In this document: positions 1-5,874 of the stretch, piece after piece
Layout: every line of letters begins with the position of its first letter
How positions within the stretch are numbered: position 1 is the first letter of the stretch
Source of the DNA: Actinomycetes bacterium
Lineage (GTDB): Bacteria; Actinomycetota; Actinomycetes; Actinomycetales; Dermatophilaceae
NCBI GenBank assembly: GCA_023389095.1
Contig: JAEWFB010000348.1
Location: forward strand, 1-8,243
Direction of reading: 5' to 3'
Length of the DNA stretch: 8,243 bases
Notes under the pieces: model-generated
Seen by the model: the letters and a program-made list of their open reading frames with translations, nothing else
What the model was told of the DNA's origin: nothing
The model's database searches: none
Translations under genes and position numbers: made by a program

Positions 1-2
1 GA

Positions 3-551
3 CTGGCCCTGGTGGCCGCTCTCCTGCCGGGCGCGTGCACCTTGACGCCGCAGTCCGCGCCGGTGCCGCTCCAGCTGCCCGCGCCGCCGAGCCCGGACGG
101 GGTCAGCAGCACCCGGCGCACCGACGCCGTACCCCTGACGATGCAGGTCTACCTCGTGCGCGGGGACCGGCTCCAGCGCGTCACCCGGACCGTGCCCGAG
201 GGGATCGGCATGGGTCCGGTCCTCGACGCGCTGACCCAGCCGCTCAACGAGGTCGAGCTCGCGAACGGGCTGCGCTCCGCGCTGCCGGTGTCGACGCGCT
301 CGTTGACCGCCGACCTGACGATGGAGGGTACGGCGCGCGTCACCGTGCCCACCGGCTTCGACCGGCTGGCGCTGCGCGACCAGCAGCTGGCCGTCGCCCA
401 GATCGTCTTCACCGTGAGCGCCAACACGCTCGCGAGCGACGTGCAGCTGGTCAGCGGCGGCCGCGTCGTCCCGGTCCCCGACGCGCGGGGCGCCCTCGTG
501 TCCTCGCCCGTGGCGCGATCCGACTACGCGAACCTCGCCCCGACCGCCTGA
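3..551 (+). CDS. GerMN-domain lipoprotein, 5'-truncated
   Basis: The reading frame is open from the first complete codon and ends at TGA 549-551, so the true start lies upstream of the window. The visible N-terminus is a hydrophobic run (LALVAALLPGAC) ending in Cys at 36-38, which resembles the end of a lipoprotein signal peptide, although -3 is Pro rather than the usual Leu. A GTG at 12 is unlikely to be the start, since it leaves only 8 residues before the Cys. After a Pro-rich linker, the part from about MQVYLVRGDRLQRVTR to VFTVSANTL has the layout of a GerMN domain, the sporulation-associated fold also found at the N-terminus of LpqB. There is no LpqB beta-propeller, so this belongs to the short stand-alone class of about 180-200 residues. 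It is probably anchored on the outer face of the membrane. Its role is unknown. It converges on the next gene with a 12-bp gap. Confidence 0.72.
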   Translation: MALVAALLPGACTLTPQSAPVPLQLPAPPSPDGVSSTRRTDAVPLTMQVYLVRGDRLQRVTRTVPEGIGMGPVLDALTQPLNEVELANGLRSALPVSTRSLTADLTMEGTARVTVPTGFDRLALRDQQLAVAQIVFTVSANTLASDVQLVSGGRVVPVPDARGALVSSPVARSDYANLAPTA

Positions 552-563
552 TCCGGGTCCGTC

Positions 564-1580
564 TCAGCGCGAAGGCAGCCCGGCGATGACGGCCAGCTCG
601 TCGGCCCGGTCGAGCCCGGCCCGGACCCGCGGACGGTCGAGCCCGAGGTGCTCCTCCCAGGAGAGGGCGTCGCGCACGGTGTCGGCGAGCGGGCGCTGCG
701 CGAGGCCGAGCGAGCGGGCGGCGGAGGTGTCGCGGTCCTGGAAGCCGAGCCAGTCGGCGTCGTGCAGCCACAGGGGCAGGGAGCGCGGCCCCATGTACTC
801 CTCGACCGACGCGGCGGCGAGCTCGGCGTCACTCACGGGCACGCGCTCGCCGGCGAACCCCGACGCGTCCGCGGCCGCGTCGAGCACCGAGCCGAGGGGC
901 GTCGCGGCCCCCGACGCGTTGAGGACGCCGGTCCTGCCGGCCAGCCCGGCCGACAGCAGCCACGCGGCGAGGTCGTCGACGTGGACCCACTGGACGGGCC
1001 TGCCGGTCTGCTCGGGCACGAGGACCGGGCCGCCGTCGCGGGCGGCGAGCGCGAAGCGCGAGGGCCAGTAGCCGAAGCGCTCACTCGGGTCGCCCGAACC
1101 GACGATGAGGCCCGAGCGCGCGACGAGGGCGGCGCCGTCCCGGGCCTCGAGCACGGCCTGCTCGCACGCGACCTTGCCCTCCCCGTACTGCTCGGCGCTC
1201 GCCTCGTCGGCCTCGAGGGCCGGGAGCACGGCGGCGGACTCGTCGGCGGCGTGGTCGGCGTGCGAGGCGTACACCGAGCACGAGCTGACGAACGCCCACG
1301 CGTCCGCGCGGTCCGAAAGAGCCGCGACCGCGCCGCGCACGTGCCCGGGCTGCCGCGCGACGTCGACGACGAGGTCCCAGCGCCGGTCGGGAAGCGCGGC
1401 GTACGCGTCGGGGCGGGACCGGTCGGCGCGCACCAGCGCGGCCCCCTCCGGCACCGTGCCGGACTCGCCCCGGGCCAGGCACGTGACGTCGTGGCCGGCC
1501 TCGCGGGCCAGGGCGGCGACGCGCCCGCCGAGCCAGGAGGTGCCGCCGAGGACGAGGACCGATGCCGCGGGTGAGCTCAT
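564..1580 (-). CDS. NAD(P)-dependent epimerase/dehydratase (extended SDR family)
   Basis: The product has 338 residues from ATG at 1580-1578. It opens with a Rossmann beta-strand and the dinucleotide-binding glycine motif (VLVLGGTSWLGG, residues 8-19), as in extended short-chain dehydrogenases. The catalytic elements are visible: a Ser strand (FVSSCSVY, residues 97-104) and YxxxK (Y132, K136). The C-terminal half, including QWVHVDDLA (197-205), fits the substrate-binding part of nucleoside-sugar epimerase/reductase relatives. The frame stays open upstream to an ATG at 1628, but that adds 16 Arg-rich residues ahead of the Rossmann strand, so 1580 is preferred. No clear Shine-Dalgarno or -10 was seen for it. 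The substrate cannot be told from the sequence. It is transcribed away from pafA, with 89 bp between the two starts, and nothing ties it to the Pup pathway apart from position. Confidence 0.85.
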   Translation of the reverse strand: MSSPAASVLVLGGTSWLGGRVAALAREAGHDVTCLARGESGTVPEGAALVRADRSRPDAYAALPDRRWDLVVDVARQPGHVRGAVAALSDRADAWAFVSSCSVYASHADHAADESAAVLPALEADEASAEQYGEGKVACEQAVLEARDGAALVARSGLIVGSGDPSERFGYWPSRFALAARDGGPVLVPEQTGRPVQWVHVDDLAAWLLSAGLAGRTGVLNASGAATPLGSVLDAAADASGFAGERVPVSDAELAAASVEEYMGPRSLPLWLHDADWLGFQDRDTSAARSLGLAQRPLADTVRDALSWEEHLGLDRPRVRAGLDRADELAVIAGLPSR

Positions 1581-1657
1581 GGGGCCAGCACACCACGCGG
1601 CGCGGGTCCGGCGCACCGAACGCGGCACGTCCTACGCCGGGGGCGGAAGACGGTGCC

Positions 1658-1669
1658 TAGAGTTGGTGC
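1658..1669 (+). promoter_or_regulatory. pafA promoter -10 (TAGAGT), probable leaderless start
   Basis: TAGAGT at 1658-1663 fits the TAnnnT -10 consensus and lies exactly 6 nt before the pafA ATG. Transcription would begin at or next to the A of the start codon. There is no Shine-Dalgarno in the remaining 6 nt (TGGTGC), which agrees with a leaderless mRNA, common in actinobacteria. No good -35 was found at the expected distance. Confidence 0.55.
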
Positions 1670-3061
1670 ATGGAGCGGCGGATCTTCGGGATCGAGAACG
1701 AGTACGGCGTCACCTGCACGACGCAGGGCCAGCGGCGGCTCACGCCGGACGAGGTGGCGCGCTACCTGTTCCGCCGTGTCGTCGCCTGGGGGCGCTCGAG
1801 CAACGTCTTCCTCGGCAACGGCGCCCGCCTCTACCTCGACGTCGGCTCGCACCCGGAGTACGCCACGGCCGAGTGCGACTCGGTGCGCGAGCTCGTCATC
1901 CAGGACAAGGCCGGCGAGCGCATCCTCGAGGGACTCGTCGAGGACGCCCAGGGGCGCCTGCGCGACGACGGCGTCGAGGGCGAGATCTTCGTCTTCAAGA
2001 ACAACACCGACTCGGCCGGAAACTCCTACGGCTGCCACGAGAACTACCTCTTCGGGCGCACCGGCGACTTCCAGCGGGTGTCCGACATGTTCATCCCGTT
2101 CCTCATCAGCCGGCAGATCACGTGCGGGGCCGGCAAGGTCGTGGCCACCGCGCACGGCGCCTCCTTCGCCGTGAGCCAGCGCGCCGACCACATCTGGGAG
2201 GGCGTGTCGTCGGCGACGACCCGCAGCCGTCCGATCATCAACACCCGTGACGAACCGCACGCCGACGCCGAGCGCTACCGGCGGCTGCACGTCATCGTGG
2301 GCGACGCGAACATGTCCGAGACGACCAACCTGCTCAAGGTCGGCAGCGCCGACCTCGTGCTGCGGATGATCGAGGCCGGGGTCGTCATGCGCGACCTCTC
2401 GATGGAGAACCCGATCCGGGCCATCCGCACCATGAGCCACGACCCGACGGGCCGGGCGCTGGTGCGCCTGTCCAACGGCCGGGAGCTGTCGGCCCTCGAC
2501 ATGCAGCGGGAGTACCTCGACAAGGCCATCGAGTTCGTCGACCGCGAGGGCATGGACAGCCCCGACACCAAGCAGGTCATCGACCTCTGGGGCCGGGCCA
2601 TCGACGCGATCGGGGCCGGTGACCTCGGCGCCATCGAGACCGAGATCGACTGGGTCATCAAGTACCGGCTCATCGAGCGCTACCGCGCCAAGCACGGGCT
2701 CGGGCTCGGCGACGCCCGCATCCAGCAGCTCGACCTCGCCTACCACGACATCAACCGCCGGCGTGGCCTGCACTACCTCCTGCAGCGGCACGGCCGTGCC
2801 GCGCGCGTCGCCTCCGACGTCGAGGTGTTCGAGGCCAAGGTCCGGCCGCCGCAGACCACCCGGGCCAAGCTGCGGGGCGACTTCATCCGGGCGGCGCAGG
2901 CGCACGGTCGCGACTTCACCGTCGACTGGGTGCACCTCAAGCTCAACGACCAGGCCCAGCGGACCGTCCTGTGCAAGGACCCGTTCCGCTCCGTCGACGA
3001 GCGCGTCGAGCGGCTCATGGAGACCATCGAGCGCTCGCCGGTGGTGCAGCGCCCGCTCTGA
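1670..3061 (+). CDS. pafA: Pup--protein ligase PafA
   Basis: PafA uses ATP to join the C-terminal glutamate of Pup to lysines of target proteins, marking them for the Mpa/ARC-20S proteasome. The 463-residue product (usual length about 450) starts with the family signature MERRIFGIENEYGVT, which fixes the start. E9 is at the position of the metal/ATP-binding glutamate. The motif GARLYLDVGSHPEYAT (residues 51-66) places D57 where the catalytic base lies in mycobacterial PafA. The large glutamine-synthetase-like domain follows, with conserved stretches such as FKNNTDSAGNSYGCHENYL and GDANMSETTNLLKVGSADLVL. A small C-terminal domain ends in DERVERLMETIERSP. The related depupylase Dop is unlikely, because the N-terminus is PafA-like. 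The usual upstream partners prcB/prcA and pup are not in the window; immediately upstream is a divergent SDR gene. The start appears leaderless. Confidence 0.97.
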   Translation: MERRIFGIENEYGVTCTTQGQRRLTPDEVARYLFRRVVAWGRSSNVFLGNGARLYLDVGSHPEYATAECDSVRELVIQDKAGERILEGLVEDAQGRLRDDGVEGEIFVFKNNTDSAGNSYGCHENYLFGRTGDFQRVSDMFIPFLISRQITCGAGKVVATAHGASFAVSQRADHIWEGVSSATTRSRPIINTRDEPHADAERYRRLHVIVGDANMSETTNLLKVGSADLVLRMIEAGVVMRDLSMENPIRAIRTMSHDPTGRALVRLSNGRELSALDMQREYLDKAIEFVDREGMDSPDTKQVIDLWGRAIDAIGAGDLGAIETEIDWVIKYRLIERYRAKHGLGLGDARIQQLDLAYHDINRRRGLHYLLQRHGRAARVASDVEVFEAKVRPPQTTRAKLRGDFIRAAQAHGRDFTVDWVHLKLNDQAQRTVLCKDPFRSVDERVERLMETIERSPVVQRPL

Positions 3062-3079
3062 CGCCCGAGGTCCGTTCGC

Positions 3080-3097
3080 GCCCGGTTCACACCGGGT
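3080..3097 (+). terminator. Short hairpin after pafA, possible terminator
   Basis: CCCGGT (3081-3086) and ACCGGG (3091-3096) form a 6-bp stem with a TCAC loop, extendable by one G-U pair, 19 nt after the pafA stop. There is no real U-tract, only TTCC. Actinobacterial terminators often lack one, but the stem is short. Confidence 0.35.
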
Positions 3098-3108
3098 TCC
3101 CAGACAAC

Positions 3109-3152
3109 CTGTCAGGACGCTGTGGGTGCCGGATAGTCGTCGGCGTTACAGT
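3109..3152 (+). promoter_or_regulatory. Candidate promoter(s) for the FKBP lipoprotein gene
   Basis: There are two possible -10 elements in the pafA-FKBP gap. GATAGT (3132-3137) has CTGTCA (3109-3114) 17 bp upstream; each hexamer matches the sigma-70-type consensus at 4 of 6 positions. TACAGT (3147-3152) fits TAnnnT better but has no clear -35. It is followed by GGCCG, as is the -10 candidate of tatA. Either would give a 5' leader of roughly 60-75 nt. Confidence 0.4.
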
Positions 3153-3217
3153 GGCCGGGTTTGCCGCCCCTCCGACCGGCACCGTCCTGACCGCCAGACC
3201 CGAACGGAAGTCACCCT

Positions 3218-4216
3218 GTGCGTTCCCCCCGCCCCGCGGCCCGTACCGCCGCCGTCCTCGCCGCCCTCGCCCTCGGCGCCACTGCCCTGACCGCCTGCGG
3301 CTCGCAGTCCGGCGGCTCGGGCCAGAGCACCGCGTCGACGTCGGCCGCGTCGGTCGCCCTCAAGGGCGTCACGGCCACCGGTCCCGTCGACCTCAAGACC
3401 GCCCCCAAGGTGGCCCTGGGCGCCACGCCGATCAAGAGCACCGACGTCGAGCACAAGGTGCTGACCCCGGGCACGGGGGCGGCCGCCACGAAGGCCGACA
3501 CCGTCGTGCTGCGCGCTCAGATCTACAACGGCACGAGCGGCAAGCTGCTCGACAACGGCTACGCCGACGGTCGTCCTGCCGACGGGTACCGGCTCGGTCG
3601 CACCGACGTGGTCCCCGGGTTCCTCGAGGGCCTCATCGGGGCCACCAAGGGCAGCCGCATCGCGTTCACCATCCCGCCGGCCAAGGGCTTCGGTTCGGCC
3701 GGCAACCAGCAGCTCGGCGTCTCGGGCACCGACACCATCGTCGTCGTCGCCGACGTGTCCGACGTGCACCCCAGCCCGACCAAGATCGACGGCACCCAGG
3801 CCGCCAGCCCCGCCGGCCTGCCGACCGTCACCTTCCCCAACGGCACCGCCAAGGAGCCGAAGGTCACGGTGCCCAAGTCGGCCGCACCGACGACGCTGCA
3901 GCAGGCGACCCTCGTCGAGGGCAACGGGCCGGTCGTCACGAAGGGCCAGACGATCTCCGCGCAGTACCACGGCGTGCTCTGGAAGAACGGCACCGTCTTC
4001 GACTCCTCGTGGCAGCACGGCCAGGCCGCCGACTTCCCGATCGGCGTCGGCGCCGTCATCCCGGGCTGGGACAAGGCCCTCGTCGGCAAGAAGGTCGGCA
4101 GCCGCGTCCTGCTCGTCATCCCGCCGGCCGACGGCTACGGCAAGGCCGGGAGCCCGCCGAAGATCGCGGGCACGGACACGCTCGTGTTCGTCGTCGACAT
4201 CCTCGACGCGTACTGA
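3218..4216 (+). CDS. FKBP-type peptidyl-prolyl isomerase lipoprotein, two FKBP domains
   Basis: The 332-residue product probably catalyses cis-trans isomerisation of prolyl bonds outside the membrane. It starts at GTG 3218, with GGAAG (3206-3210) 7 nt upstream. The N-terminus is a lipoprotein signal: Arg-rich start, hydrophobic core and lipobox LTAC with Cys27. After a Gly/Ser linker come two FKBP-like domains, about residues 75-185 and 225-332. The C-terminal one keeps the expected active-site residues: Y250, F261-D262, F273, V280-I281, W284, Y307 and F324. In the N-terminal one the equivalent positions read about I102, L111-D112, Y124, V131-V132, F135 (for Trp), F158 (for Tyr) and V175. That domain may therefore be inactive and serve to bind clients or as a spacer. 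The next gene encodes a single-domain cytosolic relative. Family assignment is sure; clients are unknown. Confidence 0.92.
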   Translation: MRSPRPAARTAAVLAALALGATALTACGSQSGGSGQSTASTSAASVALKGVTATGPVDLKTAPKVALGATPIKSTDVEHKVLTPGTGAAATKADTVVLRAQIYNGTSGKLLDNGYADGRPADGYRLGRTDVVPGFLEGLIGATKGSRIAFTIPPAKGFGSAGNQQLGVSGTDTIVVVADVSDVHPSPTKIDGTQAASPAGLPTVTFPNGTAKEPKVTVPKSAAPTTLQQATLVEGNGPVVTKGQTISAQYHGVLWKNGTVFDSSWQHGQAADFPIGVGAVIPGWDKALVGKKVGSRVLLVIPPADGYGKAGSPPKIAGTDTLVFVVDILDAY

Positions 4217-4241
4217 GCGATCGGGTCCCCGCGGTCCGCGC

Positions 4242-4261
4242 CCGGCCGGCTGCACGGCCGG
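4242..4261 (+). terminator. GC-rich hairpin after the FKBP lipoprotein gene
   Basis: CCGGCCG (4242-4248) pairs with CGGCCGG (4255-4261) around a 6-nt loop, 25 nt after the stop codon. There is no U-tract. It could be an intrinsic terminator or an mRNA 3'-end stabiliser that separates the two FKBP genes. Confidence 0.4.
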
Positions 4262-4273
4262 CGCCCGGACTGA

Positions 4274-4279
4274 CAGACT
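4274..4279 (+). promoter_or_regulatory. Weak -10-like site before the second FKBP gene
   Basis: CAGACT lies 5 nt before an in-frame ATG at 4285 and 38 nt before the preferred start at 4318. It could give a leaderless mRNA from 4285 or a leader of about 33 nt for 4318. The first base is not T and no -35 is visible, so support is weak. Confidence 0.25.
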
Positions 4280-4317
4280 GGTCGATGACCACCCGACCTG
4301 AGGAAGAGGAACGCAGC

Positions 4318-4704
4318 ATGGCACTCGACCCCGACCGCACCAAGCCCGAGATCGACTTCCCCGAGGGGGAGCCGCCCGCCGACCTCGTCGTCGAGGACCT
4401 CATCGAGGGCGACGGCCGCGAGGCCAAGGCCGGTGACACGGTGAGCGCGCACTACGTCGGTGTGGCGCACTCGACGGGCGAGGAGTTCGACTCCTCGTGG
4501 AACCGTGGCGCGCCGCTCGACTTCCGCCTCGGCGTCGGCATGGTCATCCCCGGCTGGGACAAGGGCATCCAGGGCATGAAGGTCGGGGGACGCCGCAGGC
4601 TCACGATCCCCTCGCACCTGGCCTACGGCGAGCGTGGCGCCGGCGGCGCCATCGGTCCCGGCGAGACCCTCATCTTCGTCGTCGACCTCGACGACGTGAG
4701 ATGA
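4318..4704 (+). CDS. FKBP-type peptidyl-prolyl cis-trans isomerase, single domain
   Basis: The 128-residue product is a compact FKBP prolyl isomerase with no signal peptide or membrane segment, so it is probably cytosolic. The full active-site set is visible: Y46, F57-D58, F69, V76-I77 (in GMVIPGWDKGIQGMK), W80, Y103 (HLAYGERGAGG) and F120. An N-terminal extension of about 22 residues (DPDRTKPEIDFPEGEPP) precedes the domain, as in many actinobacterial members. The start at ATG 4318 is supported by GAGGA (4306-4310) 7 nt upstream. An in-frame ATG at 4285 would add 11 residues (MTTRPEEEERS) and cannot be excluded. The last 35 bp overlap the 3' end of the DUF3866 gene on the other strand. It is close in motif to the C-terminal domain of the upstream lipoprotein (FDSSW, VIPGWDK), which suggests an old duplication. 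Confidence 0.95.
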   Translation: MALDPDRTKPEIDFPEGEPPADLVVEDLIEGDGREAKAGDTVSAHYVGVAHSTGEEFDSSWNRGAPLDFRLGVGMVIPGWDKGIQGMKVGGRRRLTIPSHLAYGERGAGGAIGPGETLIFVVDLDDVR

Positions 4705-5791
4705 GAAGACTCGCGGCATAGCGTCCCGCGACGGCCGCGCCGAGGAAACCGGCGCGGTCGTCGTCGTATCCGCGGCCCATGGTCCGCAGCGCCACGGGAG
4801 TGGCCCGCAGCGCGTCCTCGAGCCCGTCCACGGCGACCTCCCGCGCCGTGAGCCGCCCGCCCGACGCGTCGCACAGCCGGCGGGCCTCGGCGCGGACCCG
4901 GTCACCGAAGGGCCCCGGCAGGAGCGGGACCGCGACGTCGGCGGGCACGAGGGCGACGCGTCCGTAGGCGGTGCGGCTGTGGTGCGAGACGCCGAAGTGA
5001 CGCTCTCGCGGGTCGGCCTCGGAGATGCGCAGGGCGCAGACCGGGCGTCCGCCGAGCGTGCCGGCCGCGTTGACGGCCTCGCCGGCCGAGGTGCCGGAGA
5101 AGCCCCACCGGGTGCCGGTGCCCAGGTTGCCCGGCCCCTGGGCCACGACCGCGACGTCGGCCCCGGCGACGAGCCGTGCCGCCAGGAGCCCGGTGTGCAC
5201 GTTGACGGCCTCGAGGTCGCCGCCGTAGGCCTGCCCGACGGTGACCGACGCCTCGAGCCAGCCGGCCGCGCGCAGCCCGGCGACCGTGCGGGAGAAGTCG
5301 ACCGGCAGGGCACCCCCGTCGGTCATGACGTAGGCGACGCGCAGGTCCGGGTCGGCGTCGCGGAGCCCGGCGAGCACGGCCGGCAGGCTCGAGTGCAGGT
5401 CGGCGACGACGACGGGCATCCCGGCGAGGTCGTCGGCGTCGCGGAGCACGGCATGGTGCTCGCTGTCCTGCTCGTCGACGCCGAGCACCATCGTCTGGGT
5501 CGGGGTGTAGCGGGCCTTGACGAGGTGTCCCGGCACGGCGTGGACGTCGGCGACGGGCGCCGGCAGCGCGTCGGGGGCTGCGACGACGAGCGCGAGCCCG
5601 CCGGTACCCAGGCCGCGTTCGAGCGCGGTCGTGTTGAGCAGGACGCCGGTTCCGGGCTCGAGGACGCCGACGGCGTCGACGTAGCCGAGCGCGCGCAGCG
5701 CCTCGCCGGAGTCGAGCTCGACGGCGTACTCGACCGCGCCGGCCCAGCGGGCCCGGACCTGCGCCACGACACCCCGGCGCCACTGGATCAT
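4670..5791 (-). CDS. DUF3866 family protein, function unknown
   Basis: The 373-residue protein matches my recollection of DUF3866, a family found in actinobacteria and some Firmicutes with no established function. Recognisable blocks are HLVKARYTPTQTMVLGVDEQ (89-108), DLHSSLPAVLAGL (131-143) and VAYVMTDGGALP (152-163). They continue with VNVHTGLLAARL (197-208), GPGNLGTGTRWGFSG (219-233) and HFGVSHHSRTAYGR (265-278). The Gly-rich and His/Ser-rich blocks look like a binding or catalytic site, but no reaction can be named. There is no signal peptide or clear membrane helix. The start at ATG 5791 has no Shine-Dalgarno but has a TAGGGT -10 just 6 nt upstream, which suggests leaderless translation. 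It is divergent from pafB, 83 bp apart. Its Arg-rich C-terminal end (SRRRGRRRR) is encoded antisense to the end of the FKBP gene. Confidence 0.88.
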   Translation of the reverse strand: MIQWRRGVVAQVRARWAGAVEYAVELDSGEALRALGYVDAVGVLEPGTGVLLNTTALERGLGTGGLALVVAAPDALPAPVADVHAVPGHLVKARYTPTQTMVLGVDEQDSEHHAVLRDADDLAGMPVVVADLHSSLPAVLAGLRDADPDLRVAYVMTDGGALPVDFSRTVAGLRAAGWLEASVTVGQAYGGDLEAVNVHTGLLAARLVAGADVAVVAQGPGNLGTGTRWGFSGTSAGEAVNAAGTLGGRPVCALRISEADPRERHFGVSHHSRTAYGRVALVPADVAVPLLPGPFGDRVRAEARRLCDASGGRLTAREVAVDGLEDALRATPVALRTMGRGYDDDRAGFLGAAVAGRYAASLLISRRRGRRRR

Positions 5792-5797
5792 GGGTGA

Positions 5798-5803
5798 ACC
5801 CTA
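5798..5803 (-). promoter_or_regulatory. -10 element of the DUF3866 gene (TAGGGT)
   Basis: On the minus strand TAGGGT reads from 5803 down to 5798 and is followed by 6 nt (TCACCC) and then the ATG at 5791. This is the same layout as at pafA (TAGAGT, 6 nt, ATG) and implies a leaderless mRNA. The position where its -35 would fall coincides with the -10 of pafB. Confidence 0.5.
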
Positions 5804-5819
5804 TCGATCGCATGTTCGG
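5804..5819. promoter_or_regulatory. LexA/SOS-box-like palindrome between DUF3866 and pafB
   Basis: The sequence TCGATCGCATGTTCGG matches the actinobacterial LexA consensus TCGAAC-N4-GTTCGA at 10 of 12 defined positions, 5 of 6 in each half. The central four bases also resemble the ACAT seen in many mycobacterial boxes. It lies between the two divergent -10 elements, touching the DUF3866 one and one base from the pafB one, which is a fitting place for a repressor. The resemblance is visible in the sequence; binding by LexA is an inference. Confidence 0.4.
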
Positions 5820-5820
5820 G

Positions 5821-5826
5821 TAGCGT
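5821..5826 (+). promoter_or_regulatory. Candidate -10 element of pafB (TAGCGT)
   Basis: TAGCGT fits TAnnnT and would start transcription at about 5832-5833, giving a leader of about 42 nt before the pafB ATG. The expected -35 position overlaps the DUF3866 -10 and does not resemble TTGACA. The PafBC-type upstream element (TTGTCRGTG, N8, TAnnnT) is not present. Confidence 0.4.
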
Positions 5827-5874
5827 CGGACTGCCCGCCGCCCAGCCGCTCCACGACAGCAGGAAAGGTCGTCG

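Noticed and set aside
1581..1628. Longer N-terminus for the SDR gene from ATG 1628
   Set aside because: The extra 16 residues are Arg/Ala-rich and precede the Rossmann strand, which in this family begins within a few residues of the start.
3109..3137. PafBC-dependent (RecA-NDp-type) promoter before the FKBP lipoprotein gene, suggested by CTGTCAGG
   Set aside because: The known pattern TTGTCRGTG, N8, TAnnnT is not met: the base string at the required spacing (3126-3131) is GTGCCG.
4285..4317. Alternative upstream start of the single-domain FKBP at ATG 4285
   Set aside because: The downstream ATG at 4318 has a well-spaced GAGGA ribosome-binding site, whereas 4285 depends on a weak -10-like site for leaderless translation. 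It is kept only as a possibility.
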